A DNA stretch of 14,034 nucleotides from Monoraphidium neglectum (Eukaryota > Chlorophyta > Chlorophyceae > Sphaeropleales > Selenastraceae), in the NCBI RefSeq assembly GCF_000611645.1, contig NW_014012299.1:1-14034 (forward strand), given 5' to 3'. Shown piece by piece: positions 1-8,923 of the stretch. Both the position numbers and the translations under genes were made by a program. Position 1 is the stretch's first letter; the number at the start of each line of letters is the position of its first letter. Below the pieces are notes generated by a model. It had not been told where the DNA came from. It ran no database searches and saw only the letters and a program-made list of their open reading frames with translations.

Positions 1-22
1 CTGCTGCCCTCCCCCCCCCCAG

Positions 23-853
23 GCAAGTCCACGCACGACTCGCACCACCGCACCCCCTACTACCACATCTCCCTGGACCCCCCCGAGCTCGTGGGGGCTG
101 TCGTGGTGCTGGCCGTCATTGTCTTCAGCTGCCTCCTGGGCGGCCCCACCGCGCCGCTGGCGCTGACCGCGTCCTGCACCTACATTGCGATGGTGAGGCG
201 GCCCCTCGCATGCACGCGGCGCCGCAGAGACGCGAGAGCCTGCCGTCGGCTGTACGTGTCTGTTGGAGGTGCTTGCGCCTGCAGGCTGCTGCATAGTTGG
301 CGACGCAGACAGGCAAGCTCTGCCGGCGCCTTTGCGCAGGGCATCGCCTACGAGTGGGTGCATTACGCCGTGCACACGCGCTGGGTGCCTCGCGGGAACA
401 GCCCGACCGCGGTGTGGCTGCGGGGCGTGCGGCGCCACCACATGCTGCATCACTGCAGGTGGGCGGAGGACACGGCACCGCGGCGCGAGCTGCTGATGCG
501 GCACGTAGCTGCAGCCGCTTGCTTTTCTTCCGCCAGCGACAGCCTATCTGTTTCTGCAAGACTGCGCTCTCCCAGCCATTGCCTGAGGCCCGTTCGAGCA
601 GCTGCCTAGTGACGACGCTGCCTGCTGCGCTGGCTGTCGGCCATCCTGCTACCTTTTGCGTCTGCGCCACTGGGCTGACCGCTTGGCGCGCCCCTCTGCT
701 TGCAGGAACGAGAACTTTTGGCTGGCCTTCACTTGCCCTGACGTTGACACGATCTTTGGCACCTTGCCCGGCTCCCCCGACGCGGTGCCCCTGACTCCGC
801 TGGCGCGGGGCACCGGGACGCGCAAGGCAGGCGGCTCGGTGGGCGCTGCCTGA
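23..853 (+). CDS. Fatty acid hydroxylase / sterol desaturase superfamily protein, 3' part only (three exons)
   Basis: Three terminal exons are visible: 23-192, 340-458 and 706-853 (stop TGA 851-853). The introns are 193-339 and 459-705, both GT-AG. The first exon follows a C-rich tract ending in AG at 21-22. About 144 residues of the C-terminal part are encoded. Histidine clusters expected for a di-iron membrane hydroxylase are present in order: HDSHH with a following PYYH, then HYAVH, then RRHHMLHH. A hydrophobic span (ELVGAVVVLAVIVFSCLLGG) fits a membrane helix between the first and second clusters. The end NENFWLAFTCPDVD...FGTLP resembles the usual C-terminal motif of this superfamily. Such enzymes hydroxylate or desaturate fatty acyl or sterol substrates, normally in the ER membrane, using bound iron, O2 and electrons. 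The exact substrate cannot be read from this fragment. The N-terminal part lies upstream of the window. Confidence 0.8.
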
Positions 854-939
854 GCAGGACGTGGCGGCGGCTTGACAATCTGTTGCAGGCTCCTGACGTA
901 CTCATGTACCAACCCCTGCTGTAGTAATAAATTAGGAGT

Positions 940-944
940 TGTAA
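940..944 (+). terminator. Putative poly(A) signal TGTAA of the hydroxylase gene
   Basis: TGTAA occurs 87 nt after the hydroxylase stop codon, in an A/T-richer stretch that also contains TAATAAAT just upstream. TGTAA is the usual polyadenylation motif in green algae, so the transcript probably ends shortly after it. A second TGTAA occurs at 1270-1274. Confidence 0.5.
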
Positions 945-1688
945 CAGAATCACACTTGCTCTGACCACTGCACAGACAAGTGAGGTCGCTGAAGTGCGCA
1001 GGATCGTACGAGCGGAAAAGTAGTACAGAGTAAAGATGCAAGTACGATGGAAAAGTATTTATATCGCTCAGATCTGAAAAATTCAGTTGATGTATCTGTA
1101 GGGTCCTCTTGGACGGCCGGCAGGTGCGCTGCGCAGCTGCGGTCGCGGCTTTTGACCGTACATTAAAGCATTTGTTGCGGAGCATCTGGAGTCTGTTGAC
1201 AAGTGCAAAGCTTAGCAGACGCGCACGGATCATCTCACACACAAACCCATCTTCTGCAGGCGCGTCTACTGTAATTGTGTAGATATACCCGGTCGCCGCA
1301 TGCACCCACTGGTGAAAGGTCGAATACTGCAGGGCGCCTAGAGTGGTCACCAACGTAGACACCGCACACGGCAGAAATGTGTGTGTCAGCATGCCTCATG
1401 TTCCGTCTGGGGGGCGCACCCGGCCGCTGGCGTGCTTGGGAGCGCTGCTGTAGACCAGTCAATGGGTGACAAGTGCGACTCAGCATTTGTGAAGCGCTCC
1501 CTCAACAGAGTCGCTGCGACGGGCTTCTATATGCCGGAATTCTCAACGTCAAGTCGAATCGCTTCATTGTTTGAACAACGCAGCTTCGGTGCTGATGCCG
1601 CAGTGCTGATCTATCTAGTGATCTGCGACTGGATAGTTGCTCATTGAGGGAGCGTTGAACCAACTAATAATCTACGACGCACGCGACC
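945..1688. other. Intergenic region between hydroxylase and cysteine synthase; no confident gene
   Basis: This 744-nt stretch is clearly less GC-rich than the flanking exons and must contain the promoter of the cysteine synthase gene. I see no tRNA, no clear TATA box and no plus-strand coding exon. Two things stand out. A minus-strand frame runs open from 1392 down to 649, and an 11-bp inverted repeat (1495-1505 with 1644-1654) encloses about 160 bp. Both are discussed as findings and neither is firm enough to annotate as a gene or element. Confidence 0.4.
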
Positions 1689-4321
1689 ATGCAGGCAGCG
1701 CCGGGCCTCCAAAGGCCCAGGCTAGTGGACATTGCGGGGCGCGCCTCTGTCGGGAGGTCGTGGGCGCGCTATGCCGGAGTGTGCACCCGATCTCGCTTGG
1801 TCCTCCGGGCAGCAGTGGAGTCAGCCACAGCTGGGATCCATCACGACCCGACAGAGCTTGTCGGGGGGACGCCAATGGTGGGCCTGTTATACCCGGGAAG
1901 CAGCATATGCGAGTGCATATGAGCTACGATGGCCCATGGACGCGAGCGGTGCCCCGTGCAACACAGGCTGCACATGTGCTCGTGGGCTGCGCGCACGGTC
2001 GTGCGCACATCGCCGCTGGCTGCACCAGACGGCGCAGCCATCCCACCGCCACCGCCCGCCATGCTGCAGGTCTTCCTTAACAGCGTCACCCGCTCGGGCT
2101 GCTTCGCCCAAATCGCGGCCAAGCTGGAGATCATGGAGCCATGCTCATCCGTAAAGGACCGCATTGCGCTGTCGATGATTGAGAACGCAGAGCGGGAAGG
2201 CCTGATCAGCCCCGGCAAGACCGTGCTGGTAAGTGGCTGAGCTCTTGGCTCTCCAAAGGACGGCCATCACGTACATCACGCAGCCTGTGGGCGAGCACGC
2301 TTTTAGCGTATAGAATCGGCTGCACACCTGCTCACTGTTTGGGCGCAATATACTGCCAATGTTGCACTGCTGGGCATGGGGCAATCGCCTACCGTTTGTG
2401 GTCGGCCGTGTTGCGAGAACCTGGCGCAGCTGCTATGACAGGCTCCTAAAACATGGGGGACGAGGGCCGTCTCAGGCACCGGCTTACCATTCGGCCAGCG
2501 CACACGCAATCAGTGGCCCAGCACAGCGTCATGCACCACCACAGCTAAGTACGCACGCCTTTTGCTCAACTTTGGCAGATCGAACCCACCAGCGGCAACA
2601 CTGGCGTTGGCCTAGCGTTTGTGGCGGCCTGCAAGGGTTACAAGCTGGTGCTTACCATGCCCGACACCATGTCCATAGAGCGGCGCGTGCTGCTGCAGGC
2701 GTTTGGGGCGGAGCTTGTGCTCACAGAGGGCAAAAAGGTGCGGCACAGGGCCAATCTGGGCGAGAGGCTGAAGTTCAGGGCTTAAACCAGGGAAGCAAGG
2801 GCCTGTGCAGCTGCCTGGCTGGTCCGGCTCAGCAATTGCGCCGCTCGCAGTCGCTGCTTGTGCAAGCCCTTTGTTGGTGGCTTTCCGCGGCGCTGCGGGC
2901 GGCGCCGCCTTCGCCGGCACGGCCGCCGCAGCGGCACAACCCCACGCAGCCGCTGATGGGCCATCCCTCCCTGCCCCAAACCAACGACGCCTAGGGCATG
3001 ACGGGCGCCATCCGCAAGGCGGAGCAGATGGTGGCGTCCACGCCGGACGCCTATATGCTGCAGCAGTTTGACAACCCCGCCAACCCGGCCACCCATTACC
3101 GCACCACCGGCCCCGAGATCTGGCGGGACACTGCCGGCAACGTTGACATCCTCGTCGCAGGCGTCGGCACGGGCGGCACCATTACAGGTGGGCAGCTGCA
3201 CTGGGCTGGTTCAGGCTCGCGCAAGCAAGGGGGGCAGCCGGGGGCTGTACGCTACCCAACTGCATGGAGCCAGCATGAGCACGCTGGAAGCAGCCGTGCC
3301 GATCCCCTCGCGCCTACTCTTGTGTAATTCAAGCGCACGTGCGCCATCTGGTCCCTCGCTGCTGTCCTTCACCCCACTTGACGCCAGGTGCTGGGCGATT
3401 CCTCAAGGAACAGAAGCCGTCTGTGCAGCTGGTGGCAGTGGAGCCCACAGAGTCGGCCGTTCTCAGCGGCGGCAAGGTGCGGCCACTGCGACTGGCTTTG
3501 CTTAAGGGACAGAAGGGGCAGCAGCATCGGGGCAACTGACAGCGGGCTGCACGCGCCGTGAGCGACCGCCGCCGATGCAGCAGCAGCCCTGACAGCAGAC
3601 CGGGCGGGGCGCGCCTGCAGGTGCGATGGCCATGGACTTACATGCCTCGTTGCCCACCTCTCGTGCCCCCATCTCTTTAGCCCGGCTACCACCAAATTCA
3701 AGGCATTGGGGCAGGGTTTGTCCCCAAGGTGCGTAACCGCCATGCAGGGCCCTGGGGCTCTCATGCAGAGGGTGGAGCCACCAGCGGGCCACGAATCAGC
3801 ACGGAGCGAAGGCATTCTGCATGCGTGATGCATGCCAGCGCTGCGCTGACGCATGTCAGTGCAGGCCCAGCACATGGATTGCATGCAACACAAATCCACC
3901 ACGCGCCAGCGCATTAGATCAGTCTTCCGTGCCCCTGAGCATACACACACGCCTCCCACAAATTGAACCCACCGATTGGCGCCGACCCCAGGTGCTGGAC
4001 GTCAACATTCTGGATGAGATCATAAAGATCAGCAGCAAGGAGGCGGTGGAGATGGCGCGGCGCCTCGCCCTGGAGGAGGGCCTCCTCTGCGGCATCAGCA
4101 GCGGCGCGGCCGTCGCGGCTGCGCTCAAGGTCGCCCGGCGCGCGGAGAACAAGGGCAAGCTGATCGTGGCGGTGCTGCCCAGCTTCGGGGAGCGTTACCT
4201 GTCAACGGTGCTGTTCAACACGCTCTGGTCCTTTGACGCGGACGCGGAGAAGAGCATGCCGAACTCGTGGCGCCAGGTGTCGGGCGCAGAGCGGCCGACC
4301 ACGGTGGAGCCGAAGCTCTGA
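1689..4321 (+). CDS. O-acetylserine (thiol) lyase / cysteine synthase, probably organellar
   Basis: Seven exons: 1689-1877, 2070-2228, 2579-2737, 2995-3187, 3388-3476, 3681-3728, 3992-4321. Together they give 388 aa with all introns GT-AG. The enzyme is PLP-dependent and condenses O-acetylserine with sulfide to cysteine and acetate, the last step of sulfur assimilation. Motifs in order are TELVGGTPM near residue 55, the PLP lysine in PCSSVKDR (K92), EPTSGNTG (118-125), [13 protein letters not shown] in exon 4, [10 protein letters not shown] (225-234), [13 protein letters not shown] (to 263), [15 protein letters not shown] (313-319) and [10 protein letters not shown] (342-351). About 45 residues before the core are Arg/Ala-rich without acidic residues, as in a plastid or mitochondrial presequence. 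About 35 residues follow the conserved end, longer than I expect for the family. The start is the first ATG in frame (context gaccATG). A TGTAA lies 261 nt downstream. The family assignment is secure; the organelle is inferred. Confidence 0.95.
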
Positions 4322-4581
4322 GGCGGCGCGGTTCCAACGTACGCCTTTCGACGGGCGCGCTTGCGCGGCCTTTGCCGCTGCCCTTGCATGCATTGTTCTG
4401 TTGTTTGCGCCGTGCTTCACATTCGCTCGGCTGCGATTGCTGTGTACTTTGTATTGACGCTCTGCGGCCGGTTCTGAGGGGCAATGCTCTGTGTTGGCTC
4501 AAGGCTCTCTCTTTGCAAAGCCTGGACGTTGTCCCTCTCCGGCTAGCCATCCACTATTTTGTTGCTACACACAATTGTGCT

Positions 4582-4586
4582 TGTAA
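4582..4586 (+). terminator. Putative poly(A) signal TGTAA of the cysteine synthase gene
   Basis: TGTAA lies 261 nt after the stop codon in a locally A/T-rich sequence (cttgtaagaattcc). It is the only TGTAA near that stop and matches the chlorophyte polyadenylation motif. Confidence 0.5.
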
Positions 4587-4650
4587 GAATTCCAGCGCAC
4601 GCAAAAACAATCCTGATCATGCAGAAGTGCGGTGGGACGTATGGCAAGGC

Positions 4651-4674
4651 GCGTGCCAACGGCAGTTGGCACGC
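4651..4674. repeat. Perfect 10-bp inverted repeat with 4-nt loop
   Basis: GCGTGCCAAC, loop GGCA, then GTTGGCACGC: all ten pairs match. Pairing stops at the next base on each side. It lies 65 nt after the proposed TGTAA signal, so it is probably outside the mature cysteine synthase mRNA, or at its extreme end if cleavage is late. Confidence 0.8.
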
Positions 4675-4892
4675 TGTACGCGCTCTGGGCACCACGCGTC
4701 TGACAGATGGTGCAGCCCCTCTACGGTGCACCTCCGACTGCAATGTGGGCATCAGTAAAAGCAATCACGTCCTGTAGGGGCAACACAAGTGGCGTAAGGC
4801 TCAATTTTGGAGTTGGCGCCGGATTCCCGCGTCGAAATTTCCTGCAGAAACTCCATCGCCTCCAGGACATAAAGCCACGCACCCGCAATTGC

Positions 4893-4901
4893 TTTTAAAT
4901 A
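4893..4901 (+). promoter_or_regulatory. TATA-like element upstream of the expansin-like gene
   Basis: TTTTAAATA stands in a short A/T-rich island 117 nt before the ATG at 5018. If used, transcription would begin near 4925-4935 and leave an 85-95 nt leader. The evidence is position and composition only. Confidence 0.3.
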
Positions 4902-5017
4902 CTTTCATTTAGGTACATCGCAGATTGCATTCATTGCATCGATCAGTTTGCACGAGGCGTCTTTGCACCGAGACTTCGGGCTGGGAGTCCGACATCATAT
5001 CCCGCCCCGCTCCAAAG

Positions 5018-7545
5018 ATGGCACCATCTTGTAATAACACTGCTTATGCAGCCGTGTTATTGCTGCTTGCTCTCAGCGCACGCGCTGCAGCGGACGGCGG
5101 GTGGACCTTTGGGCGCTCTACCCACTAGTGAGCCGGGTGGCACATGCCCCAACGCCCACCCCACCGCTGCCCCCCAGACCCCTAACAGCGTGCAACGACA
5201 GCACTCGCAAGGCCTGTAGAGCCATGTGCTTTGCATCGCCGCCTGTCTGACGCGCTGCACTGCTGCCCAATTCCAGGCTGACGCTCCCGCCCTCCCGCTA
5301 TACGCACCCCTGGCCGTTTCAAACCACCCCTCCCCCAGCGGCAACGATGGCGGCAGCACCGTCCATCAAGGCAGCTGCATGTTTGGGGTGCGTGCACGGA
5401 GCGCCGCAGCCATGCGCGTGGGGGGCATCGCCATGCGCATGCGCACGCTCGCATGAGCTCGGCATGTTCGCCACAACCCACGTGCAGCTCCTGCCGCCCC
5501 GACAAGCGCAGGCACGAGCCTATGACTCCTATCTGCATAGCCGCCATGACGCTGATGCCCTGCACTAGACACCAAGCTCACAAGCTCTGGTCAAATTCAA
5601 ATATTCCGCCAGTTTACGTCTTGTCTCATAAGAACTGCGCCGCCCCACCTTGCACAGTACCTCGACCCCAATGCCGGCACCGGCTGGGACATCGCCGCCC
5701 TCTCAGATGCTGACCCCGAGTACTCTGGCAGCTGCGGGCGCTGCTATGAAGGTAGGTGGGTGGGTGGGACAGCCAAGATGTCGGCCGCGCCTTATGGGGT
5801 CAGGGAGCGGCTGCCCATGGGCGAGTGCACGCACCACATGTGAACACGAGTGGGGCGGGGCTACTGACGCTCTGGCTGGCTGTGCGCTCGTGCGCCCCGT
5901 CTACAATGTGAATGCGGCCATCATGCATGCATGTATGCATGCATACGTGCATGCGCATGCATGCATGCATGCATGCATGCATGCATCATGGCCTCATGCA
6001 TGCTTGCTTGCTTGACACCATTGTTTTTGTGCTGGCCGCCAAACCCAGTGCCCATCCCTCACTGCCAAAGCTCACCCCACGCAGCTCCCAACCTCGACCT
6101 CAACCCTCAACCTCACCTCGGCCTCGCAGTGGCCTGCGTCGACAGCAACGTGCGCGACGGCTACGGAAACGAGGTGCCGCGCAGCAGCGCCTGCTATGAC
6201 ACTTCCAAGACCGTGAAGATCATGATCACCGACTCATGTGAGCACATGCGGGTGGCCTCGGACACAGCACAGGGCAGGACAGAAGGGGTAACAGGGGGCA
6301 TGTGCGTGTCATGGAAGACAGCCAAAGAGGGCGGTGCAGTCTGAGCCGGTCACAAGCCCCATGGGCAGGGGAATCACCCTGAGAAAGTTGGGGGGGCACT
6401 TCCTGCACTGGCAGTGTACAAACAGGGAGCACGTGTGCATGCACGGTGCACTGAAGGGCACCTGCTGCGGCGCGCCTCAATTGGCCCAGCGCGACAACGC
6501 AGACACAGTGGCAGGTGGCCATTGTGAAGACCTTGGCCGGCAGGGCCAACGCCTTTCCTTGTCTTGCCCCTTGTTCGCCCATGCGAGACCTGACCTTTTG
6601 TGCCCAATACCCTTGCTTGCGCAGGCCCCTGCAACTATCCCGCCAATGCCTACAGCAACAAGCGGTGGTGCTGCGGCGACCAGCGCCACATGGTGAGCCA
6701 GTTGCGGGCATTGCAATGCACGCATGTAGGCAGCTAGGGTCCGGGACAGACAACAGATATCCTATCAACATTGCTAAGCTGCGGGCCCTTGCAAACCTCA
6801 AGGCACCCAGGACGATGGCTCAACACTGTGTCTTGCCTCGACGGTTCCCCGCGTTCATATGACATGGTCACAGGGGGACAGTCCCCCTATCCCTCCTGCC
6901 AGGCCTGCTGCAAACCCCACCCCACCCACCCCACCATCAACCCATTCCCACGTGCAGGATCTGTCCTACACCGCCTTCAGGAAGCTGACCAGCGAGGGCA
7001 ACGGCGTCATCGCCGTCAAGTGGCGCCGCGTCGCCTGCCCCGCCGGGTCGCCCACCAAGCCCAAGTGCAACCACCTTTCCTCCTGCTTCAACACTGACTC
7101 GTGGACCGACAGCTCCAGCAGCAGCAGCTCCAGCTCCAGCAGCAGCAGTAGCAGTAGCAGCAGCAGCAGTAGCAGTAGCAGCAGCAGTGGCAGCTGGGTG
7201 TGGGATGAGGGCAGCAAGACCTCCAAGTGGGTCAACGGACAGAACAGCGGCGCCTCCGCATCAGCCCAGGCCTCCAGCAGCGGCGGCGGCTCGTCGTCTT
7301 CCTCCGCCTCCTCCTCATCCGGCGGCGGCTTCTGGGGCTGGGACAGCAAGATCGGCAAGTCCATCTGGGTTAACAGCGGGTCGAGCGGCGGCGGCGGCGG
7401 CAGCAGCAGCGGCGGCAGCGGCGGCGGCTTCTGGGGCTGGGACTACTCCGCAGGCAAGTCCAAGTGGATGGACGGCTCGATGTTTGGCTCTCACAATCGC
7501 CGGCACCTCCTGGGCTTCAGGGGCCCCGCTGGCCGTGCCGCATGA
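5018..7545 (+). CDS. Secreted expansin-like protein (DPBB domain) with poly-Ser linker and Trp-rich repeats
   Basis: Six exons: 5018-5127, 5339-5387, 5658-5751, 6130-6237, 6625-6692, 6958-7545. They encode 338 aa, all introns GT-AG and phases consistent. Residues 1 to about 25 form a signal peptide (hydrophobic AAVLLLLALSA, then Ala-rich). Residues 29-188 match the expansin/GH45-like double-psi beta-barrel: STHYGNDGG, HQGSCMFGYLDPNAGTGWD, SGSCGRCYEVAC, MITDSCPCNYP, RWCCGDQRHMDLSYTAF and VKWRRVAC. The mature domain has 12 cysteines. D144 in HMD corresponds to the conserved Asp of the expansin HFD motif. The second catalytic Asp of GH45 enzymes seems replaced (THYGN where hydrolases have TRYWD), so a non-hydrolytic wall-loosening role is likely. 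Residues 195-220 are 26 serines, followed by three WxWD repeats in Ser/Gly linker; the usual C-terminal expansin domain (CBM63-like) is absent. The start is the first in-frame ATG (aaagATGGc). Confidence 0.88.
5751..5768 (+). other. G-tract cluster across a 5' splice site
   Basis: The exon 3/intron 3 boundary of the expansin-like gene reads GGTAGGTGGGTGGGTGGG, with the donor GT at 5752. Five closely spaced G runs on the RNA-sense strand could fold into a G-quadruplex. This rests on pattern alone. Confidence 0.5.
5922..6014. repeat. Imperfect (GCAT)n microsatellite in intron 3 of the expansin-like gene
   Basis: A run of GCAT/ATGC units with a few substitutions (gtatgcat, catacgtgcatgc) continues to about 5987, then a short spacer and CATGCATGCTTGCTTGCTTG. 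The unit is self-complementary, so the strand can fold back on itself. Short open frames of alternating His, Met, Ala and Cys across it are products of the repeat, not genes. The host intron (378 nt) is the longest in this gene. Confidence 0.85.
7111..7188 (+). repeat. Trinucleotide (AGC/AGT/TCC)n tract encoding 26 serines
   Basis: Twenty-six consecutive Ser codons, mostly AGC with AGT and TCC interruptions, link the DPBB domain to the Trp-rich repeats (residues 195-220). On the other strand the tract reads as leucine codons, which creates a spurious poly-Leu frame. Confidence 0.9.
7192..7476 (+). repeat. Three Trp-rich 16-residue repeats in the expansin-like protein
   Basis: Copies are at 7192-7239 (SWVWDEGSKTSKWVNG, residues 222-237), 7330-7377 (FWGWDSKIGKSIWVNS, 268-283) and 7429-7476 (FWGWDYSAGKSKWMDG, 301-316). 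The shared pattern is WxWD, about five residues, SxW, then V/M and N/D. Linkers are Ser/Gly/Ala-rich. Spaced exposed tryptophans suggest binding to polysaccharide or wall polymer, but I recognise no named module. Confidence 0.85.
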
Positions 7546-8786
7546 GCGGCCAGCACCGCCGCGTCACGGCGTTGCGCCTCCCCAAAGCGCCGCACACCCC
7601 GTGGTGGATGGGTGCGTGGCGGACGGCCCCTTTGAAGCATGGGTGATGATCAGAACCCCTGGTATTAATTGAGGCCTTTCAATTTTCGTCCTGTCTGGTT
7701 ATTCTGGATCATCTTGCATATTGCACTCAGGCTAGCGCATTGAGAATGCACTGGCGCAAATCGCCTAGATCAGGCCATCAGTCATGTAGCCTGCCTCCAC
7801 CCGAACCGCGCCCTCAAAAAGTCATTTGTGGCTCACATCTGCTGTGTCATTTACTGCTGTGTGGGAGATATGAATGCTTTTTCTGCACGTATCGTGTGAG
7901 TATTCTGCACCCGCGCACTTGCTTTAGCGGTTCAGTGGCGAAACTGTCCATAAGAGGCGGCCGCAACTGTGTAGCATGGCCATCTTTTTTGGCTGGGGCT
8001 TGTCCGCGTGCGGCTGGAGTGGCCAAAACATCAAATTGCCCTCTGGCAAATACAGTCTCAACAGGGTGTGGGCTTTGTCACCCAGGGTTGAGATTGGCCA
8101 GTGCATAACAACACGCACCGATGTGCTCCGTCATCCAACACAACCTGCCCTTGCGTATGCTTTGCCGCCAATTCGCGCAACAGCTTTTCAAAGCAGTGGA
8201 TGCTTCCAGTCGTGCTGGCCAGGACACACAGTTTGAACTGGCAGACAGTGGCCCGCTCACTGTGCGATCCTGCTCAGGCTGCATGGTGCACATTTGAGTA
8301 TTTCGCCTGCCTTGATCATATTGTTGTTAGTTCTTCCGCCTGCAGGCCTTGATTTGCTGCATGGTATCCCCAGGTGTTGCCCCTCCGCCCGCTCGCCCGC
8401 CCCATCGATGATTCGCGCCACCCCCAGGATCTGCTGCGTGCAGGAGATACTGTTTGCCCTGCTCAGGACCACCCTTGCACCCCTCCACCCCGGATCCTGA
8501 GATATTGCACGCGCTAGGCTAGCCGCAGTGTAGCCTTGCACTCCACGCACCACATGTAATTCAGTTGTTTGCGTCCAGAACGCACCTCAAGTGAGCGTGG
8601 CGGGTCTGAATGCAGTGTGGAAACACATGGACCAGCCTTTCTAGCCAGCAAATCAGGGTTCAAAACTGCTATGCTTGCGGGATGTGAAGCCCCTGCCACA
8701 TGGGCAACCGTCCCCTTGACCCCTTTTGGTGTCTTTGCATAAACCCCCTGAGCAAAGCCCCCTCGCATGTGCCCGCACTTTGCGCA
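7546..8786. other. Convergent intergenic region; no gene recognised
   Basis: About 1.24 kb between the expansin-like stop and the presumed 3' end of the minus-strand gene. It is less GC-rich than the coding parts and the short frames on both strands have no recognisable motif. On the plus strand the first TGTAA is at 8555-8559, about 1 kb after the expansin-like stop, so that gene either has a long 3' UTR or uses a variant signal (TGTAG occurs near 7785). I see no tRNA or repeat. Confidence 0.5.
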
Positions 8787-8808
8787 TTACAAGCCAGCCT
8801 GAATTACA
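8787..8808 (-). terminator. Two TGTAA poly(A) signals for the minus-strand UBA-like gene
   Basis: TTACA at 8787-8791 and at 8804-8808 reads TGTAA on the minus strand, 116-137 nt beyond the stop codon at 8924-8926. The pair is well placed for chlorophyte 3'-end formation. Confidence 0.5.
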
Positions 8809-8923
8809 TGGGGGGGCAGAAAATATACACCGCGGCCGGCAAGAGCGGGACACTCACAGGGACTACGTTGAGGAATCCTTGAGAAAGTATTCTATAGCCG
8901 CTGCCACGAGTCAGCTCGCTTCA

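Larger units (their letters stand above)
4322..5017. other. 3' UTR of cysteine synthase plus promoter region of the expansin-like gene
   Basis: This is a 696-nt spacer between two genes in the same direction. It holds a TGTAA at 4582-4586, a perfect 10-bp hairpin at 4651-4674 and a T/A-rich TATA-like block at 4893-4901. No coding exon is visible; the short open frames here have no recognisable motif. Confidence 0.6.

Noticed and set aside
1904..1921. Short dyad CATATGC-GAGT-GCATATG in intron 1 of the cysteine synthase gene
   Set aside because: Only 7 pairs, inside an intron, and not linked to any known element; likely chance.
5226..5338. Upstream extension of expansin-like exon 2 (open frame before 5339)
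   Set aside because: The acceptor after CCCTCCCCCAG at 5337-5338 restores phase with exon 1 and gives the expected THYGNDGG; the longer frame has no family similarity.
5800..6015. His/Met/Ala/Cys repeat frames on both strands (possible metal-binding peptide)
   Set aside because: They arise mechanically from the (GCAT)n microsatellite inside an intron.
6966..7364. Minus-strand frame rich in leucine across the expansin-like last exon
   Set aside because: It is the antisense of the AGC/Ser repeat; it has no start context or motif and the plus-strand frame is clearly coding.
8650..8680. GGTTCAAAAC resembling a tRNA T-loop
   Set aside because: No matching T-stem, anticodon arm or acceptor stem could be built around it.
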